Assembly: GCA_016706405.1 (NCBI GenBank)
Contig: JADJJT010000003.1
Span: 682,001-746,000 of the forward strand
Length of the DNA: 64,000 nucleotides
Direction: 5' to 3'
DNA from: Sphingobacteriales bacterium
Lineage (GTDB): Bacteria > Bacteroidota > Bacteroidia > Chitinophagales > UBA2359
The translations under genes were made by a program, and so were the position numbers. Shown here one piece after another: positions 1 through 8,535 of this stretch. The first letter of the stretch is position 1. Every line of letters starts with the position of its first letter. Under the pieces are notes generated by a model. It did no database searches. It was not told the DNA's origin and saw only the letters and a list, made by a program, of their open reading frames with translations.

Positions 1-1
1 C

Positions 2-630
2 ACCTACGCCCCCAACGCCAACCCCGTTGATATTATTATTAGCGATATTGTTGCTGAAGTTTGCAAAGGAACCACTTTTATTTTTACCTTCGAGTTTACC
101 GACACCCTTTGCGATGGTTCGTATTTAATTATGCTTTCAGACGACACGGGTTCGTTTGATAACCCAACCAGTTATTGGTCGTTCAGTTACCCCTACCCTT
201 TCACTACGGGCACTTTTGGTTTAACCCTTCCAACAGATGTATATCCGGGCAATTGTTATAAAATTAAAATCAATCGCTTGTCACCTTTGCCTGCCCTTGA
301 AGGTATTGCCTCGGTATGTTTTAAAATATTAGATTGCGATAATACTATAACCACCAGGCAGCCGCCGGTCACGTTTGAGCAGGGCAACGGCGACACCCTG
401 TGCATGGGCAGCGTCATTGATGCCCCCTTTCAAAGCTGGGGGGTATTTAATGCGGGTAATCTTTATATGCTTGAGTTAAGCAAACCCGATGGCACTTTCC
501 CACCTCCGGGCAAACCTAAAATTTTAGGCAAAAATCCGGATGATAAAACCTATAACGATTTGTTTTTCCCACCCGTAGGCAGTGTGGGCGGGTTAGTTCC
601 CGATACCATCCCCGAAAGTTGCAACTATTA
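2..630 (+). pseudogene. T9SS-exported surface protein, 5' part, interrupted by an insertion sequence
   Basis: The reading frame is open from base 2, so the true start lies upstream of the window. The product is Thr/Asn/Pro/Cys-rich, as in secreted Bacteroidota adhesin-like proteins with Ig-like or PKD-like repeats. No enzyme motif is visible. The frame stops at 629-631 only because the first base of the insertion sequence completes a TAG. If bases 631-1866 are removed (the element and one copy of its 8-bp target duplication), the frame runs straight into the segment that ends at 3568. This is therefore one gene split by transposition. The remaining N-terminal fragment would be secreted without its C-terminal sorting domain and is probably non-functional. 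Confidence 0.8.
623..630. repeat. Left target-site duplication of the IS256-like element
   Basis: AACTATTA occurs here and again at 1859-1866, directly abutting both ends of the element. Collapsing the two copies restores the host reading frame. Confidence 0.85.
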
Positions 631-705
631 GGCTTAATGGACATTTTTTAGGCTAAAAACCTTCGAAAGCATTACTATTGTTAGCTTTGAGGACAATCAA
701 AGGTT

Positions 706-1609
706 ATGAATAAAAAAAATGCTTTTACTGTGGTAAAAGGTTTGTAAAGAAAAACGGACTTGTAAAAGGAGTTCAATTGTATAAGTGTGCTCATTGTGGG
801 AAACAATTTTTAGGTGGGCAACGCATCAATAACGAGCAAATATGGGAAGAATACAAAAGTGGTAAACAGACCTATTTGCAGTTAGCTCACAAGTATAATT
901 GTTCTGTTAAAACGATTCAAAGGCGGTTAGACAAGATTAAAATAGTGGCTACGAAAAAAACAGGTAGAGTAGTCGTTGTATTAATGGACACCACCTATTG
1001 GGGGCGGGGTTTTGGCGTAATGCTTTTTAAAGATGCCTACACCAAAGAAAACCTTTTGAAATATTATGTAAAGACAGAGACCAATGGGCTGTATATAGAA
1101 GGAATTAAGGAGTTAAAAAGGCGAGGTTTTACTATTTCGGCTATTGTTTCAGGACGGAAGAAAAGGCTTAATTGCGTCGTTTAAGGGTATTCCTGTTCAA
1201 ATGTGCCAGTTTCATCAAGCAGCAATAATTCGAAGATATTTGACCCGTAAGCCAAAGCTAAAAGCTGCACAAGAGCTGATGGATGTTGTAGATTTGATGA
1301 AGCAAACAGACAAAGAAAGCTTTGTCGGAGCATTAGGGCTATGGCTTGAAAAATGGAAAGTGTTTCTAAACGAGAGAACTGTAAATCCGACTACAAACAA
1401 ATCGTTTTATACGCATAAAAGGCTTAGAAGTGCTTATCGTAGTTTGAAGAATAATTTACCTGGTTTGTTTACTTGGCACGATAACAGGAACTTCAAATAC
1501 CTAACACAACCAATGCTATTGATGGACATTTCGCAGATTTAAAAACAAATTAAGAAACCATAATGGCCTATCAATGAAACGGAAAATGAAATTTATAGAT
1601 GGGTTTTAA
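706..1609 (+). pseudogene. IS256-family transposase (Zn-binding variant), frameshifted
   Basis: Assembled from several frames: an N-terminal zinc ribbon with two CxxC pairs (FYCGKRF, then YKCAHCGKQF), a helix-turn-helix stretch near 850-940, a DDE catalytic core with MDTTYWGRGFGV (first Asp), the DGRKGL and PVQMCQFHQ motifs, and a C-terminal THKRLRSAYRSL segment. These match the IS256-type transposases of Bacteroidota that carry an N-terminal zinc finger. The frame breaks in the A-run after the ATG at 706, near 1152 just before DGRKGL, near 1500 before PNTTN, and near 1546. The stop at 1607-1609 belongs to the restored frame. Protein-level similarity is preserved between breaks, so the lesions are recent or are sequencing errors. 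Confidence 0.85.
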
Positions 1610-1632
1610 AGGTATAAGGGCTTTCTGAAAAT

Positions 1633-1666
1633 ATCAAAGGCTTACAATATACAGTAAGCCTTTGAT
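1633..1666 (+). terminator. Hairpin downstream of the IS256-like transposase
   Basis: A perfect 13-bp stem, ATCAAAGGCTTAC (1633-1645) with GTAAGCCTTTGAT (1654-1666), closes an 8-nt loop 24 nt after the transposase stop. There is no U-tract, so it may stabilise or insulate the transcript rather than terminate it as a classical intrinsic terminator. Confidence 0.5.
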
Positions 1667-1858
1667 AAGACATTTTCGTCAAGCATCTGTTTTATCCCTG
1701 ACAAGTTGCTCCCCAGCAGAGCTTGTTTCCGTTTTTACAGACATGCAAAGAAATAAAATATTCAAGAATAATGTAAAAAAGTGAATAAAAAAACAGCATT
1801 AAAAATGTCCACTTGAACCAAGCGTCTAAAAAATAGCCTAATTTTTGTCCATTACTCC

Positions 1859-1866
1859 AACTATTA
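1859..1866. repeat. Right target-site duplication of the IS256-like element
   Basis: Second copy of AACTATTA. It lies just outside the right inverted repeat, which ends at 1858. Confidence 0.85.
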
Positions 1867-3568
1867 CATACGGGTAAACTCGAGTTTGCCAGGTACTTTT
1901 GGTGCGCCCTGGGGGCCATTCTGCATCAAACAGTGCGATATTAAAACCAACGACAAAAAAGATATACAAGTTTGTATAACCGCCGAAGAAGGTGCTTGTG
2001 TTGATGTTAAAATTGATATCAACTATTTTGACCCCAATATTTTATACGACCCGGCTAATAATTTTATAGTCGAAATACGCGACCCTATGTTTCTTAACTT
2101 GGTGAATATGGGTGGCTTGGGTATTTTTCCCGGAACTAGCAACGATGTAGTGCAGGTATGTATGCCGAAATGGGGCGATTTAGGGGCTTTGGGCATGAAA
2201 CCCGGCATGTATTATATGCGTATTGTAGGCACTAATTCAAACGATCCGGAAAATTTATTGGGCACGCTCATCCATTTAACTATCGGTGTTAAAAAACTTA
2301 CTCCTCCATCGGTATATGCCACCGACACGGTAGTTTGTACGGGTAACACAGCTTTTTTCTATGTTACCAACGTTGACCCCGCCTCGACTTACGAATGGTT
2401 TTTTAACGGAAGTTCATTTTACCATGGCCCGGCAATGGGGGTATTTTTTAATAGCCCGCCCGGAACCGTATTTGACGTAACCGTACAAGAGACCTATTAC
2501 AGCTGCAAAGGGCCCATGTCGCCCCCTATAAAAGTGTATGTAACTGGCCCGCCTAAAACCATTTTAATCGGTGATACTGTTTCTTGTGTAGGTTTTACCG
2601 CTGAATATTGTTTTACGGGAACAAACACCATATTTAAATGGCAAACTAAAGGTGCTACCATAATTGCCCAAGATGAATCGTGTATAACTGTTTTATTTAC
2701 GGATACAATTAGCAACACGGCCAAAATAATATTAACTGCTTATAATGATTGTGGCGGTTTTGAAGATACTATTGCAGTAAATCTAACGCCTAAAATTAGC
2801 GTTAGTGTGCCCAACCAAGTTAGCATGTGCAAGGGTCAGTCGGCAACAATTGAAGCCACAACAATGGGCAATTTCTTTTTGGTGTGGATGGACGCAAAAG
2901 ACAATATTTTAGCAAAAAACACGAATAGCTTTACCGTTTCGCCGGCAGAAACAACTTATTATACCTTATTAATATCAAACGATTTATGCGGAAAAGTTGA
3001 ACGCAAAAAGATAATCGTTAAAGTTAGCGACACTTTAGATGCCGTTTTTAAATTCACCGTGTTGCCCAACGATATGTTGCAGGTAACTGCCATTACAAAA
3101 AGCGGCACCCCGCCTTACACTTTTAACTGGTACAATGGCGAAACAACTACTGATAATATTAGTTTTGACCCCAACGAAACGCCAACAATATTTTGTACTA
3201 TTGCCGATTATTTTGGCTGCGCCACCACTTTAGTTGCCTCTTACCCTTATATTACAAGTGCCGAAACAGTGCAAAATCAGTCGGCAACGGCATTAAACTG
3301 GCATATTTTACCTACCCCGCAAGATGGATGGTTTTCACTTAGTTTAAACGCGCAAAATGTTTTAAACGGCAATATCAAAATGAAAAAAACAATATTTAGA
3401 GTGTATAATATGTTGGGGCAATTAATTGTTAGTACGTCTATAAATACTACCGACAACCAACCCCTGCTGCTAAATTTAAGCCATTTGCCAAAAGGAATTT
3501 ATTTAGCCTCGTTATACTCAAAAGACAAATCAATTACACCTTTGAGTCAAAAATTTATAAAACAATAA
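1867..3568 (+). pseudogene. T9SS-exported surface protein, 3' part with type A sorting domain
   Basis: Continuation of the gene that begins before base 2. It holds repeated Ig/PKD-like beta modules with many Cys, Thr and Tyr residues (for example near 2290-2560 and 3050-3240). It ends in a typical T9SS type A C-terminal domain of about 85 residues: FSLSLNAQN, then VYNMLGQLIVS, then LSHLPKGIYLASL, with a basic end KFIKQ. Such domains direct export across the outer membrane and anchoring. A TTG at 1886 could be called as a start, but it is internal to the original frame and no signal peptide follows it. This half should therefore not be exported on its own. Confidence 0.8.
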
Positions 3569-3665
3569 ATTAGGAAGGCAAATTACCGTTATTTTTTTCC
3601 GGATAAAATAATAGCTGTCAATACGCTTCAATTACCTAAAGGAAGGAGCAAATAGATAGAATATA

Positions 3666-4928
3666 TTAAAATCGCACTTCAATATGATGAGAGTTGTATT
3701 GGTATTTGTAAGTAATGGTAAAATTATATAAATCGCATATTTTTTTAACCAAAGCCAAACCCAACCCCATTGATTTACTTGCCTGGTCATTTTTAAAGAA
3801 ACGCTGATACAAGGTATCGGGGTCAACCCGCAAAGGTGCGCCCGAATTATCAATTACAAAACCGCGCGGAAGGGTACTAATCCGGACAAAGCCGCCGGAA
3901 ATATTATGCAATACGGCATTTTTGACCAAATTATTCATAAGCACCTCGGCCAAAGTAGGGTTCATATTTACCATTAGTTTTTGTTGCACTTGGTTTTCAA
4001 TGGTTAGTTGCTTTTGGTCTATCTGAAACTCCATCATATCAACAGCGTGCTTTGCCAATTGCGACATATCTACGGGTTCGGTAAGGGTAAACTGGCGATT
4101 TTCTATCCGACTTAACAAGGTTAGAGTTTTTACCAACCTCGATAATTTGCCTAACTGGTCATCTATGCTTTGGATGGTGTCCATTTCTTCGCGGCCTAAG
4201 TTTTCGCTTTGCATTAGCAGTTCTAATTTTACACGCATAGAAGCAATAGGCGTTTGCAACTCGTGCGAGGCATTTTCTGAAAACTCTTTTTGGCTAATAT
4301 AGTTTTGGTGTGCTTTGCGGGCAATTCTGTTTAAAGTAGTATTTAGCAGGCTAAACTCCTCAATATCGGTAGCAGGCAAATTAAGTTGGCTGTTTGTTTC
4401 GAGGTCGTATTTTCGCAGGGCTGTTAAGGAGTTATAAAAAGGTTGCCACAGGCCGCGCGTGTACCAACGGGCAAACCGTATAAATAACCACATTAACACA
4501 ATCGATAAAACCAAATACATAAGTATTGACATGCTAAAACTAAACCAGTTATTAGTATATTGCCGCAGTTTTATTTCGTAATACCGGCCTTCAATATAGG
4601 TGTTTACAACTAATACTTTGTAAATCGAGTACGGTGCGTGGTACGATACTTCGCGGGTAAAATAATCGGTATAGTTAATTTTAAGCGGGTTCGATTCAAT
4701 TTCGGTGATAACAACGTCTTTATCGTTTTTAAACGATTCTAAAGTAATATTAATATCTTTTGTTTCCATGAGTTGCCTCACTACGTGGTCGCGTTTTTCT
4801 ACTAAATTACTTTCTATATCGTTATAATACCAGTATCCTACCGCAAACAGCAGAACAATACCCAAGGCAACCACAATTATTAAATATATAACAATAAATG
4901 GCGGTAATACTTTTCTGACAAGTTTCAC
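3666..4928 (-). CDS. Membrane sensor histidine kinase
   Basis: A 420-residue two-component kinase. Hydrophobic segments at about 11-35 and 130-152 flank a periplasmic sensor region of about 95 residues. The HisKA domain carries the phospho-acceptor in SENASHELQTP (His222). The HATPase domain shows the N-box NNLVKNAVLHN, then DNSGAP and GLGLALVKK. It starts at GTG 4926-4928: the frame is closed by a TAA only five codons upstream, and the next Met is at residue 54. No response regulator lies beside it, although such kinases usually follow one directly, so it is an orphan here. Its signal cannot be read from the sequence. Confidence 0.88.
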   Translation of the reverse strand: MKLVRKVLPPFIVIYLIIVVALGIVLLFAVGYWYYNDIESNLVEKRDHVVRQLMETKDINITLESFKNDKDVVITEIESNPLKINYTDYFTREVSYHAPYSIYKVLVVNTYIEGRYYEIKLRQYTNNWFSFSMSILMYLVLSIVLMWLFIRFARWYTRGLWQPFYNSLTALRKYDLETNSQLNLPATDIEEFSLLNTTLNRIARKAHQNYISQKEFSENASHELQTPIASMRVKLELLMQSENLGREEMDTIQSIDDQLGKLSRLVKTLTLLSRIENRQFTLTEPVDMSQLAKHAVDMMEFQIDQKQLTIENQVQQKLMVNMNPTLAEVLMNNLVKNAVLHNISGGFVRISTLPRGFVIDNSGAPLRVDPDTLYQRFFKNDQASKSMGLGLALVKKICDLYNFTITYKYQYNSHHIEVRF

Positions 4929-4980
4929 GGTAGTATTTTATTATTGCTTATTGATGAAAACCTCCTGCTTAACGTTATAC

Positions 4981-6072
4981 TTAATCTCTGCCTAAAACCA
5001 AAGTAACAAACAAACTATTACCGGCCTGCGATGCTGCAACAGCTAAACCAATATGGCTCAAATTAGCATTAAAAAGATAAGTATTATGGCTAACTGAATT
5101 CTGCCATAAACTTAAAATTTCGCGAGCCAAACCTGTAGCTGATGGCAAAACATAACGTGTAACGCCGCCTTTTTGATGCTGTGCTAATCCTTTTTGCTGT
5201 AAAAGTTCCACTACATTGAAGAAATCACCACCATAAAATTGCACCCGGTCAATAACCGTTTTTTTGCCCTCAACAGCTTGCTGGTGCGATAGTTTTTGCG
5301 TTTGCACCTGATAGGCAACATGGTCAGAGGCGGCATTTAGTAAGACCGAATTTTGTAATAAGGGGGCAAGGTTGGCATTAGCTCTGTGCTGATTAACCAA
5401 TAAAATAAGCTCCTTTTCAAGGTCGGCTATATAATCCAAATCTAAAGTTTGAAAATTATCTATACTTGAATTAGATATAAGGTTTGCTTCTACCTCTTTA
5501 GCTTCGTTTTCCGGATTTATTCCTTCGTTTTCCGGATTTATTCCTTCATTTTCCGGATTTATTCCTTCATTTTCCGGATTTATTCCTTCATTTTCCGGAT
5601 TTATTCCTTCATTTTCCGGATTTATTCCTTCATTTTCCGGATTTATTCCTTCATTTTCCGGATTTATTCCTTCATTTTCCGGATTTATTCCTTCATTTTC
5701 CGGATTTATTCCTTCGTTTTCCGGATTTTTAACATTAACAAGCTGGTGTTTATTTAGCGCTGCATTGAGCCATTTTTCAATGGTTTCTTGCGTATGTACG
5801 CCAACTAAGGAGGCAATTTTTTGCCCCTCAAAAAATATTTGCAAATGTGGTACGCCCCTTATGCCTTGTTTTTGGGTAATTTCTCTGTTTTTATCAACGT
5901 CAATGCTGGCCAAAACCCATGTGCCGGCTGCTTTCTGAGCCAGCGCAGTTAAAATAACTCCCATTTTGTAACAGGGGCTACTCCATTCAGCCTGATAATA
6001 AGCAATAACGGGCTGTTGGTAACTATTATTTAGAATGCCCTCCGTAAAATTAGCAACTGCATTAGTTTTCAT
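4981..6072 (-). CDS. Thioredoxin-like / minisatellite linker / CAP-domain fusion protein
   Basis: A 363-residue protein in three parts. Residues 1-108 form a thioredoxin fold with cis-proline motif RGVPHLQIF. The redox motif reads WSSPC instead of WCGPC, so the N-terminal nucleophilic cysteine is missing and ordinary dithiol exchange is unlikely. Residues 116-193 are eleven near-identical heptads NPENEGI. Residues from about 210 to 363 form a CAP (SCP/PR-1) domain with a long helix LILLVNQHRANANLAPL, the SHNTYLFNANLSHIGLAV segment and a C-terminal strand. CAP proteins are usually secreted, but no signal peptide is visible here. The fusion and linker are unusual. The thioredoxin call is strong and the CAP call good; the function is unknown. 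Confidence 0.75.
   Translation of the reverse strand: MKTNAVANFTEGILNNSYQQPVIAYYQAEWSSPCYKMGVILTALAQKAAGTWVLASIDVDKNREITQKQGIRGVPHLQIFFEGQKIASLVGVHTQETIEKWLNAALNKHQLVNVKNPENEGINPENEGINPENEGINPENEGINPENEGINPENEGINPENEGINPENEGINPENEGINPENEGINPENEAKEVEANLISNSSIDNFQTLDLDYIADLEKELILLVNQHRANANLAPLLQNSVLLNAASDHVAYQVQTQKLSHQQAVEGKKTVIDRVQFYGGDFFNVVELLQQKGLAQHQKGGVTRYVLPSATGLAREILSLWQNSVSHNTYLFNANLSHIGLAVAASQAGNSLFVTLVLGRD
5503..5730. repeat. Minisatellite: 11 tandem 21-bp units inside a coding region
   Basis: Eleven units of 21 bp, each holding TTCCGGA, repeat head to tail with almost no divergence. The only variant is CGT/CAT at one position, found in the outer units. The period is seven codons, so copy-number change keeps the frame and only alters the NPENEGI linker length. 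Near identity points to recent expansion by slippage or unequal recombination. Confidence 0.95.
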
Positions 6073-6141
6073 GGTTTTACTACTTTGTTATTATTTTGTT
6101 TTTCTTGAGATAAGCAAAGTTTGCAGATTATTGGCAAATAA

Positions 6142-7272
6142 TTATCCTACTTTTATTTGAATAGATTGGGTTAAATCTTCGCGTATGGTATTGGGTATTT
6201 CTAAAATAAAATTGGGTCCAAATGCTTGTGCGGGAGTAAAAAAGCCTTTCAAATTTTGGCCCGAATTATCGGTTTTATTGAGCAGTTTTTTTGCCCCTGC
6301 TATGGCGGTTAAGGCGGTTAAGGTATAGGTTTCGGGCAAAATTAGCCTTACTGATACCAAGTTTCCGTTTTCATCTGTTACTTCGCCCCAGGCTAAACTA
6401 TTGCCGCGCTGCCGGTTTTTTTCGTTGGGGCCAATGCCATAAATTTTTTGGGTCATACTGGTAATTATATTTTTAATAAACTTACGCCTAACCAACCATT
6501 TAGCGCCATCGGCCAATTTAAACATGCGCAACAAAGTGTTGTTGATGCCTAAAAAAGTTGTAATATTGGGTATGTCTGTACTGTACCACGCCGACGAAAC
6601 ATCGGCCAAAGGTACACTTACCGCCAATCGGGGCCGTTTGCCCTCAAAATTTATTTCGCGCAAATAGTCGGTATGTGGTACGGTTAGCAATTGGTTATTG
6701 CGCCTAACCACGCTGCCATAGCCTAAACTCATTAGTGCTGTGTTTACCGTTCCTTGCGAAAATCCGCCACCAAAGCCCATAACGCCCAAGTTTAAATGCG
6801 TTGCGCTGGGCAATTTATTTTTTAAATAAACCGCCAAACAGTCGGTTGGCACCACGTCAAAGCCCATTCCGGGAATGGCCACTATCCCTGCTCGCTCTAA
6901 CAAATAATCGTAAGTAGCTATTTTTTCAAAAACGGCAATTTCGCCCGTTATATCTAAATAATGGCAGCCGTTTTTCATACACGCTTCTATTAACGGCTCG
7001 AAAGTATTTATAACAGGCCCGGCACAGTTAATTAACACGTCGGCAGCCAATACCATATCATTTACTGCTTCGCGCTGCTTTAGGTCGGCAACCAATATTT
7101 TAAGGCCATATTTTGCGGCTATGGGCACTAATTTTTCGTGCGAGCGACCGCCCAATATAGGTTTAAGGCCTTGCTGCACTGCTTGCTCAACTATTAATTG
7201 CCCCGTATAGCCATTGGCACCATAAATAAGCAGGTCGGTATTATTAGTGGGTGAGGTAGAATTATTTGGCAT
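6142..7272 (-). CDS. Saccharopine dehydrogenase-like NAD(P)-binding oxidoreductase
   Basis: 376 residues. The N-terminal Rossmann fold begins LLIYGANGYTGQLIVEQA, the G-x-N-G-Y-T-G dinucleotide motif of the saccharopine dehydrogenase / trans-acting enoyl reductase family. It continues with GGRSHEKL and the VLINCAGPV strand-turn, followed by CHYLDITGE. The C-terminal part (from about 150) is the family's substrate domain, including GMGFDVVPTDCLAVYL. There are no membrane helices. The family acts on lysine-pathway intermediates or as lipid-linked reductases; the substrate here is unknown. It is transcribed toward the thioredoxin-CAP gene with a 69-bp gap, so the two may share a transcript. Confidence 0.8.
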   Translation of the reverse strand: MPNNSTSPTNNTDLLIYGANGYTGQLIVEQAVQQGLKPILGGRSHEKLVPIAAKYGLKILVADLKQREAVNDMVLAADVLINCAGPVINTFEPLIEACMKNGCHYLDITGEIAVFEKIATYDYLLERAGIVAIPGMGFDVVPTDCLAVYLKNKLPSATHLNLGVMGFGGGFSQGTVNTALMSLGYGSVVRRNNQLLTVPHTDYLREINFEGKRPRLAVSVPLADVSSAWYSTDIPNITTFLGINNTLLRMFKLADGAKWLVRRKFIKNIITSMTQKIYGIGPNEKNRQRGNSLAWGEVTDENGNLVSVRLILPETYTLTALTAIAGAKKLLNKTDNSGQNLKGFFTPAQAFGPNFILEIPNTIREDLTQSIQIKVG

Positions 7273-7458
7273 CTATAAAAAAATATTATATTTAGTTTAT
7301 GTTTTATTAATTAAATTTAAATTACATCTGAACAGATACACACGCGAGCGAATTGCGTGCACCTATAACAAGTTAATGAACTAACAAAGTTCAAAGTTAC
7401 AACCCTTTTTACAAGTTTAAAGTATTGTACCATTTTTGGGTAGCAAAAAATCTATTTT
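7273..7458. other. Intergenic region between divergent units
   Basis: AT-rich spacer upstream of both the minus-strand oxidoreductase gene and the ribosomal operon. I see no convincing gene, RNA or long inverted repeat in it. Confidence 0.5.
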
Positions 7459-7590
7459 ATGTTTGAAGCAATTTTAGCGATGGGTTTATGTGTATCTTTG
7501 TTAGGCTACATAGTTTTTAAAGAATTAATTACAAAAAAATCACCTAAAGGTTTGTATAATCAAAACAATAATCGTACCTTTGCACTTTAA
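7459..7590 (+). CDS. Possible 43-residue single-pass membrane peptide
   Basis: An ATG-initiated frame encoding a hydrophobic N-terminal helix (AILAMGLCVSLLGYIVF) and then a polar, basic tail ending NNNRTFAL. Its last 14 codons overlap the rpmB promoter, so that DNA would serve both roles. A single-helix architecture is common for real small membrane proteins, but a frame of this length can arise by chance in AT-rich DNA. No ribosome-binding site or clear promoter was found. Confidence 0.25.
   Translation: MFEAILAMGLCVSLLGYIVFKELITKKSPKGLYNQNNNRTFAL
7551..7582 (+). promoter_or_regulatory. Bacteroidota-type promoter of the rpmB operon
   Basis: TTTG at 7551-7554, a 20-nt spacer, then TACCTTTG at 7575-7582. 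This is an exact match to the phylum's housekeeping consensus (-33 TTTG, -7 TAnnTTTG). Transcription should begin near 7589, giving a leader of about 25 nt before rpmB. Confidence 0.85.
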
Positions 7591-7613
7591 TTAAAAAAGC
7601 ATTGTAATAGAAT

Positions 7614-7856
7614 ATGTCACGGATTTGCCAATTAACCGGAAAAAAGCCCATTACCGGCCACTCGGTTTCTAAGTCGAACCGCAAAACCAATCGTTGGTTT
7701 GCCCCCAATTTGCAAAAAAAGCGTTTCTTTATTCCTGAAGAAGACCGTTGGATAACCTTAAAAATATCTACCTCGGCATTGCGCACCATCAATAAAAAAG
7801 GTATTAGTGCGTATTTAAACGAACTTAGTGCCAAGGGTGTATCTGTTAACTTTTAA
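7614..7856 (+). CDS. rpmB: 50S ribosomal protein L28
   Basis: 80 residues, the normal length for L28. It begins MSRICQLTGKKPITGHSVS, the typical L28 opening, followed by the KTNRWFAPNLQKKRF segment and a C-terminal ISAYL helix. It is the first gene of the conserved Bacteroidota block rpmB-rpmG-DUF4295-ftsY and sits about 30 nt downstream of a strong promoter. It is a structural protein of the large ribosomal subunit. Confidence 0.97.
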   Translation: MSRICQLTGKKPITGHSVSKSNRKTNRWFAPNLQKKRFFIPEEDRWITLKISTSALRTINKKGISAYLNELSAKGVSVNF

Positions 7857-7877
7857 AATTGTAATTAATTTACCACC

Positions 7878-8066
7878 ATGGCTAAAAAATCAAAAGAAAA
7901 TCGAATTCAGGTAATTTTAGAGTGTACTGAGCATAAAGCAACCGGTGTACCCGGAATTTCGCGTTACATTACAACTAAAAACCGCAAAAATACGCCAGCC
8001 CGTATTGAGTTAAAAAAATATAACCCAATTTTGCGTCGCTATACTTTACACAAAGAAGTTAAATAA
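7878..8066 (+). CDS. rpmG: 50S ribosomal protein L33 (zinc-independent type)
   Basis: 62 residues with the L33 core: VILECTEHK, then SRYITTKNRKNTPARIELKKYNP and the YTLHKEVK end. Only one cysteine is present, so the four-Cys zinc site of C+ paralogues is absent. It lies 21 bp after rpmB in the same operon. Confidence 0.97.
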   Translation: MAKKSKENRIQVILECTEHKATGVPGISRYITTKNRKNTPARIELKKYNPILRRYTLHKEVK

Positions 8067-8157
8067 ACAGCGAAACAATATTGCAGTTAAATAACTGTCA
8101 TCTGTTTGTCAGTATTTATCTTTAAAATTACAAAACACAAAATATTAATATTATAAA

Positions 8158-8322
8158 ATGGCAAAAGTATCTAAAAACGCCCGTGTAACCCGGGGTGGTG
8201 GTGGCAAAGATCACGTTAAAGTGGTAGTATGCGAACGCGACCCTAAAACCGGTGCTTACGTTTATAAATCGAAAATTGTACACAAAGACAAATTAGAAGA
8301 AGCCCTTAAAGGCAACGCTTAA
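8158..8322 (+). CDS. DUF4295 family small basic protein
   Basis: A 54-residue frame beginning MAKVSKNARVTRGGGGKDHV, with the core RDPKTGAYVYKSKIVHKD. It matches the short, basic DUF4295 proteins found between rpmG and ftsY across Bacteroidota. Size, charge and position suggest a ribosome-associated protein, which is inference. It lies 91 bp after rpmG and is followed by an intrinsic terminator, closing the ribosomal part of the operon. Confidence 0.9.
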   Translation: MAKVSKNARVTRGGGGKDHVKVVVCERDPKTGAYVYKSKIVHKDKLEEALKGNA

Positions 8323-8426
8323 TTTAAATATATTTGATTTTATTAATCATGTATATTATTTAAGTGTCAATTTGAAAGAATAGACATTTGTGTTTGTTGC
8401 TACAATTATCCTATGCTTTAATAGGT

Positions 8427-8468
8427 AAAGAGCTTCCCTCAATGCCATAGGGAGGCTCTTTATTTTTT
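8427..8468 (+). terminator. Intrinsic terminator after the rpmB-rpmG-DUF4295 operon
   Basis: Stem AAAGAGCTTCCCT with AGGGAGGCTCTTT (one mismatch) closes a 9-nt loop and is followed by TATTTTTT. It lies about 105 nt after the DUF4295 stop and before ftsY, so ftsY probably needs its own promoter or read-through. Confidence 0.88.
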
Positions 8469-8535
8469 AATACCCAACCACCTCGCTACCTGCATCTATC
8501 CATCTATTTATATAAGCAACTTAAAATACAGCCCA

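Larger units (their letters stand above)
631..1858 (+). mobile_element. IS256-like insertion sequence, 1228 bp, zinc-finger transposase variant
   Basis: The ends are imperfect inverted repeats: the left begins GGCTTAATGGACA and the right, read inward, GGAGTAATGGACA. Similarity extends to about 25 bp and both arms end near TTAGGCTA. The element is flanked by an exact 8-bp direct repeat, AACTATTA, at 623-630 and 1859-1866. An 8-9 bp duplication is usual for the IS256 family. The single transposase gene is broken by frameshifts, so this copy is probably immobile unless complemented in trans or unless the frameshifts are sequence errors. About 250 bp of non-coding DNA lies between the transposase and the right end. 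Confidence 0.85.

Noticed and set aside
1692..1919. Minus-strand frame across the right end of the IS256-like element
   Set aside because: It spans the element-host junction, so it cannot be an old gene, and it has no motif.
5503..5730. Regular 21-bp repeats suggesting a CRISPR array
   Set aside because: Units are directly adjacent with no unique spacers, and they encode an in-frame heptad repeat.
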